Shown here piece by piece: positions 9,932 through 21,813 of a DNA stretch of 64,000 bases. Positions within the stretch are counted from its first letter, which is position 1. Each line of letters starts with the position of its first letter. The DNA comes from Neoechinorhynchus agilis. Lineage: Eukaryota > Acanthocephala. The notes beneath the pieces were generated by a model. The model saw only the letters and a program-made list of their open reading frames with translations, was not told the origin of the DNA and searched no databases. The translations under genes were made by a program, and so were the position numbers. The DNA is taken from the NCBI GenBank assembly GCA_051530055.1, contig CM121341.1, forward strand, positions 13,578,001 through 13,642,000, given 5' to 3'.

Positions 9932-12900
9932 TTAGAACTAAGTATATCTTCAACAAAAGGATTGAAAGATTTTAGGAGTAGATAGAGAAATTTATAGGAG
10001 GTTGTGAATTTCCTGAGAAACGAGGGGGCGTTTTAAGCGAATTCGTGTAAAGTGAATTGGCGTGAGTACGTGCTTTAGTACAACATTTAAATGACGAAAA
10101 AGGGCATATAATGGAGAGAAAAACTTGTAAGCTTTCGACATATCAATCCCTGGCACTCTCTAAAGTCCATTCGATTTGACTTTTGAACGATTAATGAGAC
10201 CTGTATTATCGTAATTTCTTTAATAAAATCAAAAGCGATCCAGTATTACAGATAGGGCTTTTGTACGTAAAAGGATAGTAGATGTTTAAATTCATACTTT
10301 ATCCTACATTCAGACAGCAATATGTGGACGAATCAGGAAATTGAACGGAATATTTGTATCGTTAATAAAAAATAATTGCACCGTCGGAACGAGAATGCCA
10401 TACATTCCCGATAGGGACAATTTGCAGCAATGGGCATTTAAGAAACCGCGATCCTCAGTGAATATGAAGAAGCAGAGAGAACGAATGCAATGCCGCGTTT
10501 CGATCCTTAAATAGTATTTCTAGCGTTCCATTCCAGCCGTTTTACATCCAACAACAGCAGGGCAGTCTCTTTGTCTCCTGAAAATCTTTATGGAATGATA
10601 ACGTATGTGTGTATGTGTTCGCTATGCATTCTAAGAGCTTTGTATGTAGCTGGTAATCGATTGCTACTGAGCAGGAAAAGGCGGGACGCAATAGTGTTAC
10701 TCAGAAGCAGCCAATGTCTCCCCTCCAAGCGCATGTCAAATAATCGTCGCAGTTTCTCCACTACTGTCGCTCGGGAACGACAGTGCTTCTGCTGTTCTTA
10801 GTGGCGGCAGTTGTTCCTCAGCGGTCCTACACATCGGTGTAGAAATAGAAATAAGGCACACACGGAGATATAGTCTCTTTGTTTTTGTGGCAAATATTTC
10901 CTAGACAAATAGTGTATATGTTGCCCGTCTAAGGTAAACCATGATTGTAGAGGCGATAAGGTGAAAATAACGGGTCTTGTCCTTTTAATCAGACAAGAAA
11001 ACGTGATGAATTGTAGATAACCGGGTTTCCAGTCACCCAGATTAATGGGGCGGTGAGAGCTTCAAAAATTCGAATGATCTCAATTGAGTCCTAAAATGAC
11101 GAATTTGATACAAAATAGATGCCCATTTTTAATAGGAGAATAAAGTGTACACTAAGGTTGAGCAGGAACTATCACAGGGAAAAAACATAACAACAAACAA
11201 CAAAGGAGCCGTGCACGGAATCTTGTCACAGCTATAAGATTACATTTTAAATAACAGTGAAATGCATTTAACTGAATCCAGCCGGAAAATTTAATACAAT
11301 ATTAATTTTTAGAACAATAACTTGCTCGGTGCCGGAATCTAGTGTAAAGGTCGTTATTTCCGATTAGAATTTATTTTTGTCCCACGCAGTTGTTGCTCAC
11401 GATTTAACATTTTTCCAAGAAAACGGAGCAGCTATCAATGACATTTGGAGGAAATGCTCAACTCGTGAGAGCTACCAAGATAAATTATATAGAATAAATA
11501 GAATAGGACGCCAAGCCATCAAAAATAATCAATTATTCTACGAGGTTAAAATAATCGCTAAAACGATTCAAAATACAGTAAGATGACAGCTTAGAGCGTT
11601 AATCTCACTTTAAAGAAGAATAACCGTGTTTGTTTGATGGAACTGAGAAATTGAGGTCTTTTAAAGGAGATAAAGTTTTACACATTTAGTTAAGAGACAA
11701 TTAATTAGTTTACAGCAAAGAAATACAATATAAAATCTTTGGGGGAGCATAATCCCGGCAATAACCTTCCAACACAATGGAGGGAAATAAAGCTAATTTT
11801 AGCTTGAAACTTCCAGCCAGCGATGTGTTTAAGATCAACGCTAAAATCATGGAAAAAACGTAGTACAGCGCAGAGGTTCGAGCGGATAATTGGTCCCCGA
11901 TCTTCGGGTTTGGCGACACTCCAGCGTAAAACCTTAATGTGAAAAACATATTTTCAGATGACTGATGAGGTGAGGTTACTTCGTTCGAAATATCTCCAAT
12001 AAATCAAATATGCTATCAGCGGGGGAATATGTTCACCAAAAGTATACTTTGATTAACCCGAAGGATTTTCTATCGATGAAAAACAATATTTTTGGTTCTA
12101 CAATAACACGTTTATGCTATTTTCATCTTCGCTCAAATCAATAGAACGACGTGAGACATAACGATGGTTCGGATTTGTGGATTCCATTCAAGGTTTTTAA
12201 AAAAGCGAGATATCGAACGCATTTAAAGAACAACACATTCTGTTTCTCGCAATTTCAATCATAACGCGTTCCATTGTTTAACGAAATTGAAGTATCCAAT
12301 GCGAACACAGAAACGAGTAGTATAAAGAAGCGCGGGAATATATCCATAACGACGCGCGTCGTGGCCTTAATGGCATCCTCTCCGTATGATGCCGTGTTTT
12401 TACCATAGAGGAAGTATCTCTAAGCTGTCGCTTTGGCATCAGTGAAAACTTTAAATTGCGAGAAGGTAAGAGGTTGCAAGTGCAAAAACGCTTCCTCCTT
12501 GAGGTTTTTAGACGTTGCTTCGGTTTCACCAAAGGCGTTATGTGAACGTAGTTCAACATTAGCACAAGTTTGCATTGAGCACGCGCGTGGTTTGTATGTG
12601 AGTTAGAATTGCGTCTTATAATGGTTATCCTGCCACTTAAGAAGAGTGAAGTATTCGACCGTAGCTCAGGTCGAATATCGGTCAAAGTGCTACAAAAATT
12701 GTGCATTCGAAAATTTAAGATTTTCTTTTACAAACGTTGAGATCGTTAGTTTCTGTGTGTTCACTTAAATATCAAATATCGTGTGACTTTTTCATTAAAT
12801 ATTCATTGCAATTCCTTCAAAATATATCTATTGTGCAACTTAGGAAGTACACGAGTTCCCTCAAGGACTCTGAGATCCACACTAATTTCCATTATTACTT

Positions 12901-13925
12901 TTTCAAACGAAAGTTATAAAAAGCTCGATAAAACTTACGTTTGAGCATAGGTCAAAACTTTGAAGCTACACGAATCTTAAAAATGATTTCTGCCGTTGAT
13001 TCTTAAGCTTCATTAAATATGAGTACAAGCACTTTTTCCATCGCGGAATAGTTGTTTCGCTTACTAACGTGTTTTTCGGCATGCAGACTTACGAATTGAA
13101 ACGTGACTCTTAATTATGCGATATGAGAGACACTCACTGTATATCACTGAGACTATTGTCTCCTTCGGCAAACCCATTATCCGTTGATTTTAATAGGCAT
13201 TCCGTTTTCACACTAATTCTATTGAAAATTCGTTTCTGTACTTCGGAGCGAGTACTCGACTTGGATTCTAATAACCACTTCAAGCGAAATCGAATATTGA
13301 CTTATAATTAAATTGTTCACTCGACCAACCGTACTAATCCTTGAGTTCTGATCAATGCTTTTCGAGATATTTATTTTTCAAGATCTTCGTCTTCAAACCT
13401 TTGGAAAATAATAGACAATTTAATCAATAATCACAACCTAAAAGTGTTTCTTATTCCGTTTTACATGAATCATTACAGAATTGGAACCTTCAAAATATGA
13501 AATTCAAGATTATTTGTTCATGTTTCTCAACGTCGCCACTAAAAAATCAACTAGTAGTGCCTCATCGTTTTGTTTCATTCAAGCAATATTTTTGACTATG
13601 CCAACAATTGTTTAATCTAAATCTTTTTAGCTGAAAAGAGCTGTAGTCCATATTTAGATACCATCAATATATGGGGATAATTTTTTAAAAGTAAATGACA
13701 GAAAATTACTCCAGTCCTGGTGTTTGTTTAATAGTAAAAACTAAGAATGTTGTAACTCCTATCCGATTTCGGGGAATGATTACAAGGCTTTTCTAGAGAG
13801 GCAATTCGACCGTTAAGAAGCGAGTTCAGAATAAAAGCATCTTTAAGACTTTAATTTGATTATCGGAATGCTACTATTTAAAAAGTCAAATTAATCTTTT
13901 TGTGGAAAGTATATAAACGTTTTAG
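9932..13925. other. 4-kb stretch without a convincing gene
   Basis: Short open frames only. The frame at 11377-11586 (+, ends TIQNTVR) follows an acceptor-like CCCACGCAG, and the minus frame around 12265-12350 reads MDIFPRFFILLVSVFALDTS, which looks like a signal peptide but is only 30 codons. Neither could be tied to further exons. The 5' half of the trehalose gene's regulatory region must lie in 13.3-13.9 kb. No tRNA, tandem array or element end was seen. Confidence 0.4.
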
Positions 13926-16622
13926 ATGCCTAAAATCTTAGTCATCTGTGATCAATTGCCGATAAAGGTTGAACAATACGATTCAAACACTGATTCACCA
14001 CATGAAAAGTTCAAAATCGATCGAACAAGTGCTGGTCCAGCTGTTCCATTTCGAAGTCTTCATGATTATGATGTCGTATTTATTGGTTCCATAAACATTA
14101 TGGTGGAAGACGAAGACGATCAAAAGCAATTGGCAGACCTTTTGGCACACGAAAAGATGATGCCTGTATTTTTGACTCAATCGGAATATCAAGCATTCCA
14201 CAATGGATTCGCTAAGCGGACAATTTGGCCTCATTTTCACTACTTTACTCAGATAACCACATACACTGACTCAAAATACGAAGAATATTACGGATTTAAT
14301 CGCCGTTTTTACGATGTAATCCTCCGTAACTGCATAAACGATGACCAAGCTCAGTACATCTGGATTCACGACTACCATTTTCTACTTTTGCCGAAAATGC
14401 TAAGAAAAAAAATAGACCACGTTGGAATCGGATTTTTCCTTCATATTCCATTTCCATCCTACGAAGTGTTCAGAACTCTTCCATGGAGGAAAGATCTCCT
14501 TTTCGGCATACTCGGTGCTGATTACGTTGCTTTTAATACAAACGCATACCTTGAACACTTCCTTGAAACGGTGAAACAAATATGTGGAATACGGTCGGTC
14601 AACAGTCGAATTCCAATAGGGAATCGAGTTGTTTCAGTCGGTTTCTATCCCATGGGTATTGATTATGATCTCTACGCTGGACTCGATAAATCCATAAACA
14701 ATCACTGACATTTTGATTTCAATAGAACGCGAGGTCTTAAAGTGAATATCGAGATCAATGTCATGTGAAGTACAACCATGCTGTCTTGGTCCTGATTGGA
14801 GTCTAAGCGGTTTAAACGAAAATGGTGCTAGGACAATCCTATCGATCCAAAGTCTCGATTACACAAAGGGAATAAAGCAACAATTGAAAGCTTATCAACA
14901 TTTCCTTGAAGAGTTTCCTCAATATAAAGGACTGATAACTCTCGTTCTGATTGTATTGCCCGCTGTTCATTTTATTTCCGAATATAAGAGCCTTAAAGAG
15001 GATATCGAAATTACCGTGACTAAAGTTAATTCTAAAGTTGGCGGTGTTCATTGGTCGGCTATTCATTACATAACAAGACCCTTCGATATTTCTGAGATAA
15101 TTACTTTGTATCGAGAAACTGACATTTGTCTTTGTATGCCATTGCGCGATGGCATCAATTTAAGAGCTAAGGAGTTTGTAGCGTCGAAGCATGAAATGAA
15201 TCGTGGAGTTCTCATACTAAGTGAAATGAGTGGGTCAGCTGAACAGATGGAGGATGCGTTGGTTGTAAATCCAAACGATAGAACCGAAACGGCTAACGCT
15301 TTTTTCAATGCAGTTCAGATGAGCGAAGATGAACAGATTACGAAACTGAGAGCTTTGCAAGAAAATGTGAGACTCTATGATGCCCACAAATGGGCTTCCA
15401 TGATTATGAGGGGATTGCAAGAAGCAATAGATAATAATAAAACAAATAAATCGTTTCAGCTGACAAATGAATCGATTCTCCAAGAAATGGTTGAGAATTT
15501 CAAGCGTGCACATAGGCGGTTGCTACTTCTGAAATACGATGGAACTTTGGTGGCACTCAGTAGAAATCCTGACGACGGCAGTCCCGATATGTGGCTAAAA
15601 TCCAATCTGAGGAAACTTTGTAGTGATCCCAGAAATCAAGTAGTCGTTGTCAGCGGTACGCTCACGGTAATCACATGTCGCAATCTGAAATAACGTGTCA
15701 GAATTATTATTATACCTATAAAAGTATCACATAGAATCTCATTTTATAGCAAAACCGGTTGGGTTTTGTACTTATTCTTTGACAAACAATTTTATGAACT
15801 AATATGAAAGTTATCATCGAAATAGAAATATATTTCTTTAGTTAAATACAGTTGAGTGTCACTTTGCTCATTCTCATAATATTCACTGGGTTGCAATTTT
15901 TTTATTACAGCTAACCGTAAGGCGCTATAATCGATGAAATATTGATATTATTTATTTAATAACTTTTGTGATTGTTGTGACTTAGAGACAAGAGCACATT
16001 GAATGAATGGCTCGGTTCTGAACCTAACCTCGACTTGGCCGGCGAGGACGGCGTTTGGATTAGGGTAGAAGACGTTTGGAATTGTGCTGTTAATAATACA
16101 GACTACGTGGACGTTGAAAAATGGAAAGAGGAAGTGAGGGAGCTCCTTGAGAAGCTATGTTCATCTACTCCAGGAACCCGGATTGAAGAACGGGCCTTCG
16201 CACTTTTATGGCACTATCGTGGAGTGGAACGAGATTCGGTGAATATGCGGTTGCGAAATTTTGATTCAAAATTGAAACGCCTAGCAAAAAAGTACGACCT
16301 TCAATGCGTGAGAGGAAACAACTTAATAGAGATTCGACCCAGTAGTATTAAAAAAGGACATGCTGCGATAAAGTGGTTAAGGGCGCTGAATGCTAAAGAA
16401 GCCGCTAATGCAATTACGGGACTCCAGTGGGATTTTATTTTGGCTATAGGAGACGACTCGACTGATGAGGACACCTTTGAGGTTGTAAATGCGGCTGACC
16501 GAACTGCTTATACGGTTAAAGTTGGCGGGTTTGGTGGCGGTGAGCACACTGCTGCTCGGTTTGCACTTTCTAACGTTGCGCGAGTTCGGTGTGTGATTGA
16601 GACGCTTATTAATTCGGGTTAG
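13926..16622 (+). CDS. Trehalose-6-phosphate synthase/phosphatase-like protein with altered active sites
   Basis: Trehalose-6-phosphate synthase (TPS) joins UDP-glucose and glucose-6-phosphate; a C-terminal TPP domain removes the phosphate. Part 1 (13926-14708) holds the GT20 N-lobe (HNGFAKRTIWPHFHYF, IWIHDYHFLLLPKMLR, FFLHIPFPSYEVF). Part 2 (about 14746-15653) holds the C-lobe (LDYTKGI, MPLRDGINLRAKEFVA) and the TPP start. Part 3 (about 15987-16622) follows a ~330 bp intron and carries LLWHYR, the HAD motif GDDSTDED and a stop. Kept TPS residues include the HDYH Asp, Lys of YTKG and Asp/Glu of LRDG..AKE. Changed ones are Arg of NRLP (here DQLP), the glycine loop (SAGPAVPF) and Arg before LDYTKG (now Ser). 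The TPP nucleophile motif DxDGT reads KYDGT, so the phosphatase is very likely dead. Parts 1 and 2 lie in different frames with no convincing intron between, so a frameshift or pseudogene is possible. Confidence 0.75.
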
Positions 16623-17716
16623 GGAGAATCGATTGAATAAGATATCTGTTGAATGATAGTTATCGACACGTCTGGATGTAATGATTCAAAATGGATTCTT
16701 TAATGCCAGGAAAAGCTTCAGGCGAAACCCAGATAATCACATTTAAAATATTGATTTTTTAAAGTGAGCTGACAAATTTTGTCTATTTCAAAACTTTGTA
16801 GTAATTAAAATGAATGATGCCGCAGCAAATGATTTCATTCAAAATCAGCTATCTTGAAAATAACAAAGATATCGTTGATTTAAAAACCCCTCATCCTCAC
16901 GATGACGAAGGAGGATCATAGCCAATAGGTGTAAACGGAGAAGAGGGTGGCATACGACCACCCATTGTTTTAAGGATCCTATTATCCTTTGTTGAGAGAG
17001 AGCAATTGCTCTCAAATTTTGGGTCACGCCCAAATAATGGCACGTTTTATTTGAACCAGGGAAAATACAAGCCAAAGAACCATGAACCTCAGATATCTAG
17101 TGAAACTTCTATGGATTTCTAGGGATTATTTGTGTTTTTAATGTTTCATCTTTGCTGCCCCAAAACGTTGAGTTGTTAGGTTGTTGTTTTCCGCTCCTTC
17201 ATCCAAAACGATTCGCAGATATCGCCCAACAATAAGAGTTCCTTCCAAAGTCAAAATCATTAATCGATAACCGAGAAGAATATTTATCCTATCCTACAAA
17301 ATCATGGCCGTTCACAATCAAATTTTCTAGCTATGGGCGTTTTCTTTCCAAAACGACGGTATTTAAAAGATTGATAATCTGACTTACTACGCTGGAGCGA
17401 TGAGAATATATTTGACCAGCTATAACCGGTTGGCAAACCTTCGATACTTCTCGAAGTCGAAGCTTCTAAACGGTATTTACGCATTCTTATCAGTATCCTA
17501 GAAACTCCAATGTCTTGTATTGATGTTCAATTGCCGGATCAAATTTATCTTAAACTCCAGAAAATTGGGTTAACCAATATCGATAGCGACGGTGGAGCAA
17601 TCCACATAAATACGCGATCAATTGTGTACTGAATCATCATGTGCCTTTTAATTAGTTTGAAATTCGTTTTTTTATTAAAGTCGGGTAGTGCACAATTTGA
17701 TTATATCTTTGTGCTC
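16623..17716. other. No gene recognised
   Basis: 3' flank of the trehalose gene followed by AT-rich sequence. Open frames (for example minus 16845-17075) show no domain. I see nothing else up to the foldback element. Confidence 0.45.
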
Positions 17717-18115
17717 GCCGATCTGGGCCAGGGAAGCGCTTGAAATAACCTAAAACCCTTAACAATACGGTTATGAGTTTGTACATCATTCCAGATCCTC
17801 AGATACCTCCAGGAGGTGGGTCTCATATGTAAGTTTCCTCCAGGAACTAGCTCCCGATCCCAGTTTGGGTCAAAGAGTTCGAATCCGTTACCGCTGATGA
17901 CGTACAACCAAAGGGGACGAATTACCGATGAAGGGAGGAAACTGAGGTCTGAGGATCCATAAGGATGTTCAAACTCATAACCGTGTGGTTCAGGATATTA
18001 AGTGATTTTATGCGCTTCCCTGACCTAGATCGGTGGGCTGTGTGCCCAAGGAAAATTATCAGCTATGTAGCCACACAAAGTTACTGGAAAGTTACCGGCT
18101 GGCCAGACTTTAAAA
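17717..18115. repeat. Foldback/MITE-like element, copy 1 of 4
   Basis: A long inverted repeat: CCGATCTGGGCCAGGGAAGC at 17717 onward recurs in reverse complement at about 18000-18040 (GCTTCCCTGACCTAGATCGG), and the arms stay similar for 90 bp or more (CGGTTATGAGTTTG, GATCCTCAGA). Outside the right arm come GGGCTGTGTGCCCAAGG, AATTATCAGC and CCGGCTGGCCAGACTT, which recur at 26.9, 37.0 and 59.5 kb. It has no coding capacity. It is probably a non-autonomous DNA element; its target-site duplication was not identified. Confidence 0.65.
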
Positions 18116-18803
18116 ATATGTTTAAATGATGCCACTGGTGCCAACAATGCTATTTATTTACTCCTCCAATCATTTTTCACTGTGCGGAATTAGATCAGAC
18201 GTCGTGAAAATGCCCAAATGTGAACAAGAAACGATACGCAAATTGCAAAAGACAGCGGGTGTCTTTCCATAGGGATCGTCCGGAATTCAAAAAGTACTGA
18301 GCGTGAGCACAAAACACAAAAAAACCAATGGACACAAAGCAATACCGTTCATCGAGGGCAATCGTCTGTTCTTACGCCTTTTTCCTCCAGGAACACTACG
18401 TTATCCAATTCAATATACCCTAAGCAAAATATCAACTTTTTACCTTAGACCACGAGGAACGGCGTTTGTAGGAAGTTTGTAATAGACAACTCACAATAAT
18501 GAAAACACGATTTACAGAGGCAACTATGATTTTTGAGAGAAAATTAAACGCTCTGATTGGAAATCTGGTGAATCTACCCTACTGCCATTTCAATGTTCAC
18601 ACTGAAGCTTTTAAGCTAAATCTACCCCAAGCCGAATCTTTTCTGTTGAATGTGTATGAAAGTTTTTATCAGTCGATTTCGATAGGCTATTGAATTTACC
18701 AGGAACAACAAACAGTTTACCTTTTGATGCGCGGATCTTTGAGTAAAGATTGTATACTTTCCATAACTGTATCTGGCGTAAAAATTAAAAGAATTTTTTG
18801 ATT
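18116..18803. other. No gene recognised
   Basis: Between the foldback element and the hairpin. The open frame 18499-18693 (+, 64 codons) has no recognisable features and may be chance. Confidence 0.4.
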
Positions 18804-18860
18804 CCAATATTTCGGCACAATCTTGTGCCAACACTTAAACAACCTTGATTAAGGCATCAA
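18804..18860 (-). other. Hammerhead-like hairpin, second copy
   Basis: The minus strand repeats the 7-bp hairpin GGCACAA..TTGTGCC followed by GAAATATTGGAATC, as at 919-954. It lies directly 3' of the nuclease-domain LINE fragment on the same strand. The CUGANGA box is not preserved next to the stem (a TTGATGCC-like run lies further 5'), so this is a relic at best. Confidence 0.35.
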
Positions 18861-19321
18861 AGGAATACACCTGCTCTTGAGTCTTCGGTTGCCTCTATCA
18901 ATTTCTTCGAGACATCCTGGAGCAGAGAGAGTGTCGAGCTGCCGAGCGCTCCATACGTCTCTACCCCAAAGGGGACAAAATAATGAGCCCTCGATAACTG
19001 AATATATTTCCGTATTTTCCTCCCTTCCGCTGCACTGGCGGCACCACTGGCAATTTCGAGGGAGTAGCGGATGTTGCTGGCTGCGAGGGTGTCCACACAC
19101 GTGGCGTCCCAGAGAAGGCATTTGCCCTCCCGCCACGGGAAGACCGAAATTCCATCGGGCCTACGGCCGTCTAGTCGACAAAGGTGGGCGGGTTCCAGGA
19201 TGTTCGGGAAGTTCGCCGTTCTCAACGCCCGAGAAATTGCGTTATTGATTTCAGATTGGCGTGAGAACCTTCCTCCTGACCTTCTGCATACGAGACCGTG
19301 TCGCCCGAAAGCATCAACCAA
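18857..19321 (-). mobile_element. LINE nuclease-like C-terminal domain, copy C
   Basis: An uninterrupted 154-residue frame, the best copy of this domain in the window. It runs GRHGLVCRRSGGRFSRQSEI, EPAHLCRLDGRRPDG, W..GKCLLWDATCVDTLAAS, SGAASAAEGRKIRKY, FVPFGVETYGALG and RAGVFL. The Cys/His spacing followed by E..PDG..WDAT fits a zinc-binding region plus a PDDEXK-type nuclease core, as in LINEs that carry a C-terminal restriction-like endonuclease. Only the final tail (AIQRGNAAS in other copies) and all of the RT are missing. It is therefore a 5'-truncated copy also missing the 3' end. Confidence 0.7.
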
Positions 19322-19517
19322 AGACCTACATCGACAGACTATTTCCTACGAAAAAAAAGATCGAAATATAAGTTACCAATGTACTGAAGTGACCGAATCC
19401 TTGGCGTGGGTCTCATCGACGTTTTTTTCGAAAAATGGTTATCAAATAAGATTCGAACATTTTGAATATGAAACTATTTTTAAAATGTCGATATGTGAGG
19501 TACCAAGGAATGTGATT

Positions 19518-19622
19518 GGAATTATTATTTAACCCGGTAAATGAATATTTATTAAAGACGTTTCGAACTTAACGTCTTTAATAAATAATCATTTACCGGG
19601 TGTAGACCTATACAATAATTCC
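19518..19622. repeat. Palindrome of a Penelope-like element end, copy 1
   Basis: Two inverted arms of about 45-50 bp (19518-19562 and 19571-19622) meet at TCGAACTT. Arms contain CCCGGTAAATGA, ATTTATTAAAGACGTT and GGAATTATT. The same sequence makes the larger palindrome at 52.3 kb, and both are flanked by the same TGTCGATATGTGAGGTACC, so they belong to one family. Here the central hammerhead-like part is lost. Confidence 0.6.
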
Positions 19623-19936
19623 AAAACTATTTTTGTTTCTGGGTGTTTTTGATCTTCTTTATGGAAAGAAGCACAGAACCACACTGAACATGTTTTCTAA
19701 ACAAACCATGAGGAAGAAAGCTGTATTGTCAATAAAGCATGATTTCGCGAACCTCGGCTTCCCTTATGATTTTACACTTCCTTTGATCGTTGCTTAGCTC
19801 CTTTGATGAAAGAAAAAAGAGTTTAGGGTAAGCGAGCATCTTGTATGATTCATTGAGCCAGCGCTTCCAAGTTCTAGTTGGTTTAAGTAAACCAAAGAAT
19901 TTGAATTTGCATTTAATCTAGCTTTGAAGCTATATT

Positions 19937-20727
19937 TTGTCAGACGTTGCCATTCGGAACGTAATTGACTTTTGCTACGTTCGCAGCTTTCCTAGTTTAG
20001 AAAAAGTTCTTGCACCCAACTACTTTGCTGTTCTGAGAAATATTGTGCTTTTCGCTCTTCGACGTACAAAAGATTGCAGTTTCATTAGGTGCTTAGTTTT
20101 AGACGATTGGGATTTAAAAATGACGAACGAAGAAGCTATTTCTAAGGACGAACTCGCTTTAAAGCTTAAATTAATGAATTTGAAATACGACGAGGTAGTG
20201 CGATTTCGTGCACAAAAGTTCTTTTCTGAGACTACTCGGTTGTAGGAGAAACGAAAAGTAGATGAAATAAGGATAAAACACTGCGATCTGAAGAAAGAAA
20301 ATATAAAATTAATTGTAAGTATTAATTCATTTCGGTTTAATTTATTTTTGTCGTTAAATTAGGAACAAGTGGAAGTGTACGAAAATCAAATGAGATTCGG
20401 TGAATTTAAAACCGAACGCGCAAATGGGTATAGTGATTTGGTAAAGACTTTAAAGGCAGAATTGGAAGCTTATAAAAAACTTTCTGAACAAGTAGGATTT
20501 CTAGACGGTTGATTTAGCCTTAGCAAAATGAAGATAAAAGTTGTTTAGATTTAGCGAGGAGCAGCGATGCGTCCGATGTGAAAACCGATTGCATCGATCT
20601 ATATCGGAAAAGTCCGTTCAGACTGATAATTGCAGCGGATGTACCAAACGTGTTACCAGTTTCATTTTCCGGTGTTGTCACTGATGAAGTCTTGTTTGAA
20701 AAGCAAGCAAAATTAAGCTTTCCATAA
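19937..20727 (+). CDS. Short coiled-coil protein, three exons
   Basis: A frame open from 19937, with the first good ATG at 20120 (MTNEEAISKD), runs to a GTAAGT donor at 20315. A 48-bp intron ends at AG 20361-20362, exon 2 (EQVEVYENQMRFGEFKTERA to LSEQ) ends at 20491, a 32-bp intron follows, and exon 3 (20524-20727) ends LSFP-stop. Splice phases agree in all three. The product is about 190 residues, rich in charged residues with heptad-like leucines (LALKLKLMNLKYDEVV, DLVKTLKAELEAYKKL), so mostly coiled coil. One in-frame TAG (20243-20245) interrupts exon 1; unless it is spliced out or an assembly error, the gene would be broken. Exon 3 is not coiled coil. I recognise no family. Confidence 0.45.
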
Positions 20728-21591
20728 ATATTAGGACAAAATCTACCCGGCATAGTTGTTATTGTTGTATATTAATTTAATCAAATTTACGTAAAATCAC
20801 TAATTTGATGGTCTAAAATCTTGCATTCGGGTTACCTATGCTCATAATACCTCGCTTCGAAATTGCGACGTTTCTACAAACTTTTAACGTATAAAAATTT
20901 TCAGACCTAGATGCTTTTATAAGAGTAGCCCGGTGGCAAAAATTCCACATAAAATCTAATTTTTATTGGCGAATAAATTGTCAAATTTAAATATCCACAA
21001 ATAAGTCTTCTTTTATTCAAAAAATTACCTCTCGTTTGTCCAACGAAAATATCTATGAAGAAACTGAATTCACTAGACGAAAACAATTTAAGTTTAAAAA
21101 GCAATAATAAAAAATCGTGTCCCATTTTTTATTCATTGTCAGCAATTACTTCACAAATGTTTATGCAATCAAAGTTTTTAGAGTAGATAAATACTAAGTG
21201 TGAATGCGTAATATTTTTCAATGCATATGCCGAATTTTTTTAGGTTTATTGTAATATCATTGTTCTTGATACAAAGATAAGCCAAACGATTATGATGGCC
21301 CGTTTTTCGTCGAAATCGACATTAATGAGTTGAAGTTTAGATTGTAATATCTTATTACGATTAAAAAAATAATTATCGTTTATACCATATACAAATAAGA
21401 TTGCATCGCAATATCCAAATATTCAATTCTCAGATATGTAAAAGACCTCAATGCGCATTAAAGGTAAATTCCTTAGATTTGCAGGCACTCTGGACTGTTT
21501 CGCGTTATAGCCGGCCTATTCACTAATATACGAATTTTTAAACCAATTTATCGAGTGCACGAGTATCAGCAGTGTTGCGGATGTCCTTGAA
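20728..21591. other. No gene recognised
   Basis: AT-rich spacer. The minus frame 20907-21125 is open but without recognisable domains. Confidence 0.4.
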
Positions 21592-21813
21592 ATGAACGGC
21601 GATTACTTTAAGGACGAAATTAGCTACTATATAAAACCAGATTCATGCGAGTGCTTATACGAAAACATCGTGATTGAAATATGTCGTATATATGTTCAAT
21701 GGACGCCGAGAGGTGATGAATCCAGCGAACGAAGAGCAATATTGTTCTTTACACAAATTCTTGGATTCTTAGAAGGCGAGTCCGGACAAACGGGGTACTT
21801 TATGTTATCCTGA
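21592..21813 (+). CDS. Possible upstream exon, unknown protein
   Basis: An ATG-initiated frame of 73 codons (MNGDYFKDEISYYIKPDS...) with a helical, acidic composition unlike the flanks. It may be the first exon of the coiled-coil gene at 22.2 kb, but I could not find a donor/acceptor pair that keeps phase between the two. No family is recognised. Confidence 0.3.
   Translation: MNGDYFKDEISYYIKPDSCECLYENIVIEICRIYVQWTPRGDESSERRAILFFTQILGFLEGESGQTGYFMLS

Noticed and set aside
12278-12706. 142-codon minus-strand frame
   Set aside because: Arg/Ser-rich composition without motif or ATG context, and no splice partners; most likely chance.
17870-17895. tRNA-like GAGTTCGAATCC (T-loop look-alike)
   Set aside because: It lies in the foldback element and no acceptor stem or anticodon arm can be folded around it.
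18877-19248. Plus-strand open frames of 123 and 153 codons at 18.9-19.5 kb
   Set aside because: They are shadows of the LINE nuclease-domain frame on the minus strand, which matches family motifs; the plus frames match nothing.
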